A stretch of 64,000 bases of DNA from Pristionchus mayeri (lineage: Eukaryota > Nematoda > Chromadorea > Rhabditida > Neodiplogasteridae), in assembly GCA_036245805.1 (NCBI GenBank), contig BTRK01000001.1:16623087-16687086 (forward strand). Reading direction: 5' to 3'. Below the pieces are notes generated by a model, which saw only the letters and a program-made list of their open reading frames with translations, ran no database searches and was not told the origin of the DNA. This document shows, one piece after another, positions 21,886 to 32,900 of the stretch (positions within the stretch are counted from its first letter, which is position 1; every line of letters starts with the position of its first letter). The position numbers and the translations under genes were made by a program.

Positions 21886-24027
21886 CGACAGACAGGTATC
21901 TGACCCAGCGAACTGTTTCTGACCCAGCGAACTACCGTAACAACAGTACCCTCTTCAGGTCATTCGAGATTCGATGGTGGCCGCTTCCGCCTCGTCATCG
22001 CACGACGAACTCGAGTACCGAGTCGAGGATCTCGAGGTTAGGATCTGACCCGGCGGACTACCGTACTAGTCTCCGATCGCAAACTGATCTGATCTTTTAG
22101 CCCGACACCCTCTACCGTGTGTACGTCGCCGCTTCGAATGACGTCGGCACCAGCGCGCCGGCGAAGGTACGGTAGGGATACTGTAGTGGGGAGTACTGTA
22201 ACAGATTACGGTATCTGACCTTTTGTCTTTCAGGCGGAGTGCCGCACTCGTCGTCCTCCTCCACCTCCTCCTTCGCTCGATGGAGAGGCTGAACCGACTC
22301 AGATCAAGCTGAAGTGAGTTGTGATGATTCTTTAAAGTTCACGTGAATGTAGAATCCATTGGGCAAAGAATAGGATGATGAGGTCAGAAGAGTCAAGGGA
22401 TCAAATATCAATTTCAGATGGCGCGCGCCCCTCACGCAGTCCGGCTCCTCCTCGCTGATCTACCGCATCGCCCGGTTGGCTGACGTCACCGACGCGCACG
22501 CGCCCTGCTACGAAGGTAAGGTAGCGGATCCTGGCACGATGCCAAGATTTGAATTTCAGTATTTCGCGCTAAAACTCTTATTTTTCCAGGCGAGTACTGC
22601 TCGACGAAGATCAAGGGCCTGCAGGAGAACTCGACGTACCGCTTCCAGATCCGCAGCTTCGATCGGTGAGAAATCAAAGATCAAAGATCAAAGATCACGG
22701 ACATTATAGCTTCTTTATCGCTTCAAGGAAAAATATTGTTTCGTGAAATTAGCAATGAGTTTCAACGATAGAATATCTCATAAGGGAGACACTGATTATC
22801 AATAGCACGTTGTATCGCTTGATAAAACAAAACAAATAATAGCATAGGATGAATGCTGTGATGAGCAATGCTTGAAAGATCAAAGATCACCTTTCAGCGA
22901 GACTGGTTCGGGTCCGTGGTCGAAGGTGTTCACTTTCCGCACTCCCATGGCGCCGCCTCCCTCGATCAGAGGAGTGCCCACGGCGACCTCCAACGGACAC
23001 GGTAAGGGCATACTGTAGGATTACGGTAGTATCGATCGATAACTCATGGGTACAGTACCTAATCCAAGGCATACTTTAGGTGTGTTCACGATCGATTGGC
23101 CGTCGGTGATCCCGAAGGGCAATCCGCGCGGGCTCTTCTACCGCCTGCAGACGCACGCCTCCAGCGAGAAGAAGGACCAGTGGACGACGGTGAGTGCGGT
23201 AGTCTGGCGTGTCAGATTGATGATTAGGATTACGGTAGTTCGGTTGGTCAGATTCATGACGGCATCCTTCAGGTGTACGAGGGCGCGAGCAATTCGCACG
23301 TGCTGAATCTAGCTCCCGAGTCGTCCCTCCTAACGAGGATCTTCGTCGTACGACCGGACGGAGGCGCAGGTGAGGGAGGGTTACGGTAGTCCGGTGGGCC
23401 AGATTGATCACGGAAGCGGTTCGGTGGGTCAGATCCATGATTTTGCAGGCATCATCTCGCAGCCGTCGCCGCCTCTGCACGTGTCGAGCATCGGAGAAGC
23501 GAAGCTGGAGGAGGAGTGAGTTAATTAGATGAGGCTAATTAGTCGGTAGTCAGGATTAAAGTTCACCAATTAGCAGACCTTTATTCAAGTATCTCCAAAA
23601 ATTGTGTATGATGGCAAGGCACGTGATTATTGTGCGTTTGATGACAATAGGTTGTGCAGCGAAGGATTCCCTTTCCAGAAATTTTGATATCTGGGTAGAT
23701 TTCATATGTTTGGTGGCATTTTGAGAAAGCTGAAGAGAGGGAAAAACTCTAAAGGCAACTTTCCATTCAGATCCCTCCCAACCGAGTCATCTCCCACGAT
23801 CGTCGAGCGAATCACCACCGCGCTCAAGTCCGGCGGCGTCAGTCTCTTCCTACTGGTGAGTACAACTCGACTACAGTAATCCGAGAGTTCGTTGGGTCAG
23901 ATTTTGAGTCAGGATCATAAATGAAGAATTTCAGATGCTCTGCTTCATGGCGGTCGTTGGCGGGCTCTTCCTCTTCGTGAACTGGTGCATGGCGCTGTTG
24001 TCGTCCTCGGAAGTGACGTCACCCTGA
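21886..24027 (+). pseudogene. Inverted copy of 3' part of FNDC3-like gene
   Basis: Carries the last dozen exons of the FNDC3-like gene in plus orientation: the end of one fibronectin domain, two further domains (for example STYRFQIRSFDR, FTIDWPSVIPKGNPRG), the transmembrane segment (MLCFMAVVGGLFLFVNW) and the stop at 24025-24027. The exons and introns are unchanged from the parent, but there is no start and the upstream joint is out of frame. If transcribed it would be antisense to the parent's 3' end. Confidence 0.85.
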
Positions 24028-25280
24028 GTGGATACGGTAGTCTACAGTATCCCTGGCCCCGCCCCTTCTCTCCGCTGGTCGGACCCCTTCCCCAACAGTA
24101 TACTCAACTACAGTATGACTAACCCCCGGCAGTAGCTCTTGAAGCCATAGAGCATTTGTGTAGAGCAGTTGTTTCTCGTTTATACTAACCCTGGTTTTTC
24201 CAATTTTTGTACGTATTACGTCACATATTTATTTGCATACCGTAATATTTTCGCAGAGAGTTAAGTTAATCCACATATTATTGTACACGTCGCATATTAT
24301 AGCTACAGCATAGTATTGATCCATAGTTGTCGATGATATTATGCCTCCCCATTGTTCCATTCATTCTAGGCCCTAGGCACCTCTTTACCCCGTCCCGCCT
24401 GTTCCCGGAGATCAAAGATTAGCCAATACATACCGTAAGTTCGAGAGACATTAGCTACAGTAGGTGTGAGATCACCCCGTGTGTGTGTCTATAGTAACCC
24501 TCCAATATCGATTGTCTACCGTACTCTCTCGGTGCCGCACACTTTCTCGCTCTGTCTAACAGAGAGTGGGCGGAGCCTAGAAAGTCACCTCCCCTATCCA
24601 TTCCTTCCAGTGCCGCGTACAACGCCCCTTTCTAGACCCTGTCTAGAAGCCCTTTCCGGGATCGGACTTGCTGTATTTAGCGATGCGCCGCTGCAAAAAG
24701 TTAGAATGTGCCAAAATTGCAGCAATGTCGGCTAAACGCAGTAAGTTCCCGCCTCTCTCCCTGTCTGTCGCCCCTGTCTCTTTCAACCATATTTGACACT
24801 ACACTGTTCCGAACATTTCCACCCACCACCAGAAACCCCGGTTGTCCCCCTTTCTCTTCCCTTTCTGCATTTCCTTTGTTTTTACCCACCCTTTTCCTGT
24901 CTCTGCAATCTCTTCATTTCGCCTGCTCTCTCGCCTGCTCTGGCTGACGAGAGATAACGGAAAAATGAGAGAGCAGATTCCACGCTATGTATCACTCGCC
25001 CCGCCCCTCCCCCACATCAATATCTGCTTAGAGTTAGACTCGGGTTGGTCTCCCTTTGCCCCCCCCCTTCTCCCCTACCGTATTCAGCACCGTACTACCG
25101 TATCCCCACGAGGAAAAGGTTACGGTGTCTGACCATATCCGTCCACTGTTCACCATTCGGGATTCACAGCTTCTCTTACACTCCCTACCCCTGTCCCTCC
25201 ACACAAATCGATATTCCCGTTTCCCCACCTGTGCATTTCACTATGAGGCCCGTTCAAACCAGTACACACATACTCTCTTC
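24028..25280. other. Copied 3' flank of FNDC3-like gene
   Basis: Mirror of 26524-27778. No gene recognised. It holds hairpin elements of the GCTCTCTCG type around 24530-24580 and 24905-24985, and TACGGTA/CTACAGTA motifs. The last about 180 bases resemble the downstream flank of the PB1-family exons (11460-11655, opposite orientation). Confidence 0.55.
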
Positions 25281-25285
25281 GGGGT

Positions 25286-25845
25286 GTGGTACCTAAAATC
25301 GGCATTAGGTCAGATGAGAACCTATAAACTGTTATTCTCCAGTATCACAGTATTAAGCGCAAGGCAGTCCACGGACAAAACCGAAAAGCGCACCTAGTAC
25401 TTTAGTTTTATATGAAACATGAATGAATCGACCACTTCCGTGCTTCGAAACAGATTAGGATCATTTGTGTTTCACAAACACTATGAATTGGAAACGGTTT
25501 TAGAGACCCAATCGTTCTAGGTTTCACAAATGGTTCATATTAAAACTCGATACAGTAAGCTAAAATTCCGTGCAAGAGCAAATTCGCTGCTTTTGAATTT
25601 GAAAAGGAGCGCGAAATGAGCTTTTGCTTTTGCACGGGGCTTAATTCTGTGGTATTTTTACAGTAGGTTCAAACACTGTCTAAACGTCTTCTTCGAAAAA
25701 ACTAGGGAAGTTATTATTTTCCTTCTCATCCGGTGGGTTCCCATCCGACCTAGTGCCCTAAATTCACTACGCAAAATCGCAAAGGTATTCTGGAGTCCAT
25801 CCTTACAATTAGTATAAAGTGATAAATGCCGATTTTAGGTACCAC
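25286..25845. mobile_element. Inverted-repeat transposon at the palindrome breakpoint
   Basis: GTGGTACCTAAAATCGGCAT at the left mirrors ATGCCGATTTTAGGTACCAC at the right. Internal sequence includes AGGTCAGATGAGAACC near the left and CATCCGACCTAGTGCC at about 25745, linking it to the GGCACTAGGTCGGATGA family. About 560 bp, no coding capacity seen. It starts six bases from the end of the left arm. Confidence 0.75.
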
Positions 25846-25985
25846 TTTATTCATCACATCGAGAAACAATATCATGCACTCTTGGTTCATTGAACTCGCA
25901 ACACTACCGGCCCGGCCCGGGAGAGTGATTAGAATCGATGACCCGACCTTCGAACTCTATCCATCACTCATTCGAGAATTGCAGG

Positions 25986-26390
25986 TTCAGCCTCAAACCT
26001 CCTGTCGTTCATCTTTGGGCGAGTGCGCAGGAAATTGCAATTGCAGTCGATTCCGACATCGTATGTCCTATCTCGCGAAGAAAAGAGGCTCTACTGAGAG
26101 CTCGTGGACTGTACAAATGCACGGTGGAAGCGGCCACTGTAGCTCGTCGACCTCGTTCCATCCCTTCCTACTACATCAATCATATTCAGAAGAGAACCGA
26201 AGAACCAAAGAACTGCGAACCAATTTACGATGTATGGCCCGACTCCCGTAGATACCGTAGTGCCAGTTCCCTTGTTGCTCCCAGAACTCAGGCGACTCAA
26301 GAGAGAGACGAAGAATCAGATATCTATGAAACAATGTATGATGATGGCAGGGTTAGATTCGATACCACCGTTAGAATAAGATTCTTGTAG
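25986..26390 (+). pseudogene. Orphan PB1-family tail exon
   Basis: Open from a splice acceptor (GAGAATTGCAG) to a stop at 26390. It encodes FSLKPPVVHLWASAQEIA, EPKNCEPIYDVWPDSRR and EESDIYETMYDDGRVRF, and is closest to 10934-11339 (offset 15051). No PB1 exons lie upstream; similarity to the 10.8-kb locus starts near 25880 and the transposon lies before it. Taken as a 5'-truncated copy, although the tail frame is still open. Confidence 0.65.
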
Positions 26391-26523
26391 ACCAATCACA
26401 TTATTATATATTATTTTTACTGAATACATTATTTTCACATATTTCTTTTATTATGTTTATCTCGTATTTCATGCTCAAATATATTTATCTTGCAAGATTG
26501 GGAGTGCATTCATACAAGCGAGA

Positions 26524-29500
26524 GAAGAGAGTATGTGTGTACTGGTTTGAACGGGCCTCATAGTGAAATGCACAGGTGGGGAAACGGGAATATCGATTTG
26601 TGTGGAGGGACAGGGGTAGGGAGTGTAAGAGAAGCTGTGAATCCCGAATGGTGAACAGTGGACGGATATGGTCAGACACCGTAACCTTTTCCTCGTGGGG
26701 ATACGGTAGTACGGTGCTGAATACGGTAGGGGAGAAGGGGGGGGGGGCAAAGGGAGACCAACCCGAGTCTAACTCTAAGCAGATATTGATGTGGGGGAGG
26801 GGCGGGGCGAGTGATACATAGCGTGGAATCTGCTCTCTCATTTTTCCGTTATCTCTCGTCAGCCAGAGCAGGCGAGAGAGCAGGCGAAATGAAGAGATTG
26901 CAGAGACAGGAAAAGGGTGGGTAAAAACAAAGGAAATGCAGAAAGGGAAGAGAAAGGGGGACAACCGGGGTTTCTGGTGGTGGGTGGAAATGTTCGGAAC
27001 AGTGTAGTGTCAAATATGGTTGAAAGAGACAGGGGCGACAGACAGGGAGAGAGGCGGGAACTTACTGCGTTTAGCCGACATTGCTGCAATTTTGGCACAT
27101 TCTAACTTTTTGCAGCGGCGCATCGCTAAATACAGCAAGTCCGATCCCGGAAAGGGCTTCTAGACAGGGTCTAGAAAGGGGCGTTGTACGCGGCACTGGA
27201 AGGAATGGATAGGGGAGGTGACTTTCTAGGCTCCGCCCACTCTCTGTTAGACAGAGCGAGAAAGTGTGCGGCACCGAGAGAGTACGGTAGACAATCGATA
27301 TTGGAGGGTTACTATAGACACACACACGGGGTGATCTCACACCTACTGTAGCTAATGTCTCTCGAACTTACGGTATGTATTGGCTAATCTTTGATCTCCG
27401 GGAACAGGCGGGACGGGGTAAAGAGGTGCCTAGGGCCTAGAATGAATGGAACAATGGGGAGGCATAATATCATCGACAACTATGGATCAATACTATGCTG
27501 TAGCTATAATATGCGACGTGTACAATAATATGTGGATTAACTTAACTCTCTGCGAAAATATTACGGTATGCAAATAAATATGTGACGTAATACGTACAAA
27601 AATTGGAAAAACCAGGGTTAGTATAAACGAGAAACAACTGCTCTACACAAATGCTCTATGGCTTCAAGAGCTACTGCCGGGGGTTAGTCATACTGTAGTT
27701 GAGTATACTGTTGGGGAAGGGGTCCGACCAGCGGAGAGAAGGGGCGGGGCCAGGGATACTGTAGACTACCGTATCCACTCAGGGTGACGTCACTTCCGAG
27801 GACGACAACAGCGCCATGCACCAGTTCACGAAGAGGAAGAGCCCGCCAACGACCGCCATGAAGCAGAGCATCTGAAATTCTTCATTTATGATCCTGACTC
27901 AAAATCTGACCCAACGAACTCTCGGATTACTGTAGTCGAGTTGTACTCACCAGTAGGAAGAGACTGACGCCGCCGGACTTGAGCGCGGTGGTGATTCGCT
28001 CGACGATCGTGGGAGATGACTCGGTTGGGAGGGATCTGAATGGAAAGTTGCCTTTAGAGTTTTTCCCTCTCTTCAGCTTTCTCAAAATGCCACCAAACAT
28101 ATGAAATCTACCCAGATATCAAAATTTCTGGAAAGGGAATCCTTCGCTGCACAACCTATTGTCATCAAACGCACAATAATCACGTGCCTTGCCATCATAC
28201 ACAATTTTTGGAGATACTTGAATAAAGGTCTGCTAATTGGTGAACTTTAATCCTGACTACCGACTAATTAGCCTCATCTAATTAACTCACTCCTCCTCCA
28301 GCTTCGCTTCTCCGATGCTCGACACGTGCAGAGGCGGCGACGGCTGCGAGATGATGCCTGCAAAATCATGGATCTGACCCACCGAACCGCTTCCGTGATC
28401 AATCTGGCCCACCGGACTACCGTAACCCTCCCTCACCTGCGCCTCCGTCCGGTCGTACGACGAAGATCCTCGTTAGGAGGGACGACTCGGGAGCTAGATT
28501 CAGCACGTGCGAATTGCTCGCGCCCTCGTACACCTGAAGGATGCCGTCATGAATCTGACCAACCGAACTACCGTAATCCTAATCATCAATCTGACACGCC
28601 AGACTACCGCACTCACCGTCGTCCACTGGTCCTTCTTCTCGCTGGAGGCGTGCGTCTGCAGGCGGTAGAAGAGCCCGCGCGGATTGCCCTTCGGGATCAC
28701 CGACGGCCAATCGATCGTGAACACACCTAAAGTATGCCTTGGATTAGGTACTGTACCCATGAGTTATCGATCGATACTACCGTAATCCTACAGTATGCCC
28801 TTACCGTGTCCGTTGGAGGTCGCCGTGGGCACTCCTCTGATCGAGGGAGGCGGCGCCATGGGAGTGCGGAAAGTGAACACCTTCGACCACGGACCCGAAC
28901 CAGTCTCGCTGAAAGGTGATCTTTGATCTTTCAAGCATTGCTCATCACAGCATTCATCCTATGCTATTATTTGTTTTGTTTTATCAAGCGATACAACGTG
29001 CTATTGATAATCAGTGTCTCCCTTATGAGATATTCTATCGTTGAAACTCATTGCTAATTTCACGAAACAATATTTTTCCTTGAAGCGATAAAGAAGCTAT
29101 AATGTCCGTGATCTTTGATCTTTGATCTTTGATTTCTCACCGATCGAAGCTGCGGATCTGGAAGCGGTACGTCGAGTTCTCCTGCAGGCCCTTGATCTTC
29201 GTCGAGCAGTACTCGCCTGGAAAAATAAGAGTTTTAGCGCGAAATACTGAAATTCAAATCTTGGCATCGTGCCAGGATCCGCTACCTTACCTTCGTAGCA
29301 GGGCGCGTGCGCGTCGGTGACGTCAGCCAACCGGGCGATGCGGTAGATCAGCGAGGAGGAGCCGGACTGCGTGAGGGGCGCGCGCCATCTGAAATTGATA
29401 TTTGATCCCTTGACTCTTCTGACCTCATCATCCTATTCTTTGCCCAATGGATTCTACATTCACGTGAACTTTAAAGAATCATCACAACTCACTTCAGCTT

Positions 29501-29920
29501 GATCTGAGTCGGTTCAGCCTCTCCATCGAGCGAAGGAGGAGGTGGAGGAGGACGACGAGTGCGGCACTCCGCCTGAAAGACAAAAGGTCAGATACCGTAA
29601 TCTGTTACAGTACTCCCCACTACAGTATCCCTACCGTACCTTCGCCGGCGCGCTGGTGCCGACGTCATTCGAAGCAGCGACGTACACACGGTAGAGGGTG
29701 TCGGGCTAAAAGATCAGATCAGTTTGCGATCGGAGACTAGTACGGTAGTCCGCCGGGTCAGATCCTAACCTCGAGATCCTCGACTCGGTACTCGAGTTCG
29801 TCGTGCGATGACGAGGCGGAAGCGGCCACCATCGAATCTCGAATGACCTGAAGAGGGTACTGTTGTTACGGTAGTTCGCTGGGTCAGAAACAGTTCGCTG
29901 GGTCAGATACCTGTCTGTCG
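26524..29920 (-). repeat. Inverted duplication 1, right (parental) arm
   Basis: 3397 bases matching the complement of 21886-25280. It contains the native 3' end of the FNDC3-like gene plus 1.25 kb of downstream flank. The arm ends inside the exon 29911-30042, which continues uninterrupted into the rest of the parent gene. Confidence 0.95.
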
Positions 29921-32900
29921 TGCTCCACCTTCACGTGGTACGAGCGGAGAGCGGAGCCGCGCGCGTCAGGCGGCGCCCAGCGCACGGTGAGCTCGCGCTG
30001 CGCGTCAGGCTCTACCGTAACCGATTCGGGCGCCAGTGGAACCTGAAGAGGATGCGGTAGTTCGCTGGGTCATGAAGGGAGGTTCGGTGGGTCAGATAAA
30101 TAATTTACCTCAGCAGCAGTCGACATGCGGAAGGTCTCCGAAGGCGCAGAGTCGCCCCATGGACAGCGAGCGACCACCTGGAAAAATATATTCCTCTTGG
30201 AAAAGTCCTAGTTTTCTAATTATTCCAGGTTACGGTAGTTCGCTGGGTCACACCCATAACTGAGGTGCTACCTGGAAGGCGTAGGTGACGCCGGGCGCGA
30301 GTTCGGCCAGGCTCAGCTTGGAAGCAGTCGTCTCGAGTTGTGTCTGTAGAGCAATCTTTGATCCCCAGATAGTAATCGAGAACTACAGTAATCTTCGATT
30401 ACCGTACCTCACTGCTTGCACCCTCCTCGCCTACGGTAGTGCGGGTTACGGTGAAGTGGACCTCGCCCAGCAGCTCCTCCGCCACCGACCAGTGCAGTTC
30501 TTTCCTAAAGAGAGAAGGGTTACATTATCACTAGGTAATCACTCTCATTTGCGTCCATTGCAGCTCATAGCTGCATTTCTACACTAGGGTTCCGCAAATG
30601 AAACAATTCTTTTTCGAAACTGTAATTGAATTATTGTCTCCCCTCATTCCTGTCTCTCGCGGAGACGTCTCTCGGCCAAAAATGAGAGGGAGACAATTCG
30701 AGAGACGTCTCTTTTTCCATTGTTCGTCAATAACAATAGTCACAATTGAAATTTTCTTCTCATTTTTCACAAACAAGGAACCGCTCATAGCGAGAGGAGG
30801 GGAATGGAATGGGGAGAGACGACTTTCAACATTTGAATGAAATAATGGAGACACAAACAAACCAACATTAAAATGAGGGAGACGTCTCTCGTCTCCAATA
30901 ACAAATCGAGACCACAATGTATCCTTTGTTTTTTCGTCTCCCCAATTGTCTCACTTGCGGAACACTATTCTACACTAGGGACAGATCAAAGATCACACTT
31001 GTTCGTGGAACAAAATGAGGATCGAATAGCAAATAAATAGCGATTGATCCTAATGAGTCTATTTCTTATCAAAAGTCTATAGGCTAAAGACCAAATACCA
31101 CTCGCCTGTCCTGGGAGAGGGCGAGTGAGTGGGGTGGATGGGGTGCGTCTCTCATTGTGCAGGCTGATCCGATCGGACTCCACTCTCCCTCCCTTCGCTT
31201 GCCCGAGCCATCAACGGCCACGATGCGCACTTGCACCTGAGAATGGAAAATGAGCACAAATCGACTACCGTGACCTACGAGTTCGGTGGGGCAGACAGGT
31301 AATCAGGTCTAGAATACCGACTCAAATTTATCACAGACTTTTCAGGTTTACTCTTCACTCAAGTTCAAGGAGATTGTGAGTTTCACTAATTCTCCTTTTC
31401 CGAGAATTTCTACGATTTTTAATAGCGCATTGACTTCTCTTTCAAACAATTATAAATCATTGTCATCCCAAAGTCGCGTGTTATCTGACTGAAATGTGCT
31501 GCTTAGGTCGCAGACTCTCGACGACGAATGTCGGGTCGGGACCGGAGTAGAGCAGTTGCGAGACGCAATCGATGCGGCGCAGCTCGTACAGCACCGTCGT
31601 GCCGGGAACCGGCTGCAAGGGATACTGTAGTTCAGGATACGGTAGTTCGGTGGGTCAGACTCCATACCTGACTGTATTCCGCTGCAGCCCAAGAGATGCG
31701 CATCGAGTGCTTGGAGATCTCGGAGAAGGAGGGCGTGAGGAGAGCCGGGATACGATAGACGAGCGGCTTCACCGGCGCATTGATGCGAAGCACTTCCGAC
31801 CAGTCGGACTGCAAACGAGGATACGGTAGTTCGGTGGGTCAGATTCTTTGTTTTCCCTGAAAATCGATAATCGACACCTACCGTAGTCGCGGAGCGCTTC
31901 GACTGGTGCTGCAGGCGGAAGAAGATCATGCCGGCATGCTCGTCGCCGAGCGCCATCTGCGTGCCGTAGCCCCTGCGGAGCGACGTTACATCACGGATTT
32001 TGAGTTATTGCCGATTTTTCAACAAGAATGCCCGTTAGTAAATATCGCCCATACCGCACCATGCTCACCTGTAGATCTGGCGCCACTCGTAGCGGCCGGT
32101 GGGCGCCGAGGCGGTCGCGCCCTCGACGATGTAGATGACGTCGCGCGCCGACCGCCAGCACAGCTCCATCTTGCGCTGCTGAAGAAAATCAATATTTAGA
32201 TATTGTATTTCGTCAAATATTGATCGGCCCGTACAGTACGAAATTCAATTATCGATCGGCTACAGTAATCCCGAGATACCGTACATCGACTTTGTTCGCG
32301 ACGAGATACGGCTTGGCGGGGGTCGAGAGGATGAGTACCTGCGGCATGTTGCTGTCGCCGCGACCACCTGAGGAGAGCAGAAATCAAAGATCAGACTACA
32401 TTCTATTGTCTTCTATCATCTGAAGAGAGTTTGAAAGAGAATAAGAAATCAAAGGTCATCGATCAAAGATGGCACCTCTCTCTCCATTCCTGGGCGGGCA
32501 GTGCTTGTACTGCAGGAAGTCCGAGGCGAGGAAGCCGTCATCGGGAGAATGAGCGATCACGCGGAACGCGTACTCAGTATTGCTGCAATTAGAGTTCGGT
32601 GGGTCAGATTGATGATTATCGGAACACTGGGTCAGATTTATGATCGGAAGTTCGCTAGGTCAGACTCGCAAGACTCACGGCACGAGCTCGTTGGCGTACT
32701 GGAAGCAGCCGGAGCCGCGGTTCTTGAGGATCGTGTTGAGACCGCGCGCGTCGATCTGCTCCACCTGAACTACCGTACTTAGGACTACAGTATCCGGTGC
32801 AAAGTCACTTGTCGATATTTCTACTTCGTTGTCTCTCTGCCTTTTGCGAAGATTGTAGTCAGATTAAAGTCAATCCTCGATAACTCTTGTTGGTGCACGT

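Larger units (their letters stand above)
21886..25280 (+). repeat. Inverted duplication 1, left (copied) arm
   Basis: Base-for-base mirror of 26524-29920 around a centre near 25903. The only difference noticed is a homopolymer (9 C at about 25060 against 11 G at about 26735). The left boundary at 21886 cuts into both a 12-cysteine gene exon and an FNDC3-like exon. The right-hand arm is continuous with the parent gene, so this arm is the copy. Confidence 0.95.
25281..26523. other. Spacer between arms of inverted duplication 1
   Basis: Unique loop of 1243 bases: a transposon-like element at 25286-25845 and an orphan PB1-family last exon on the plus strand. The right end of the spacer is continuous with the similarity to 10836-11655, so the arm boundary cuts through that older duplication. 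Confidence 0.8.

Noticed and set aside
26485..26964. 159-codon minus-strand open frame, with a mirrored relative at 24842-25132
   Set aside because: Pyrimidine-rich, serine/proline/leucine-rich translation of repeat flank; part is shared with the non-coding flank at 11460-11655.
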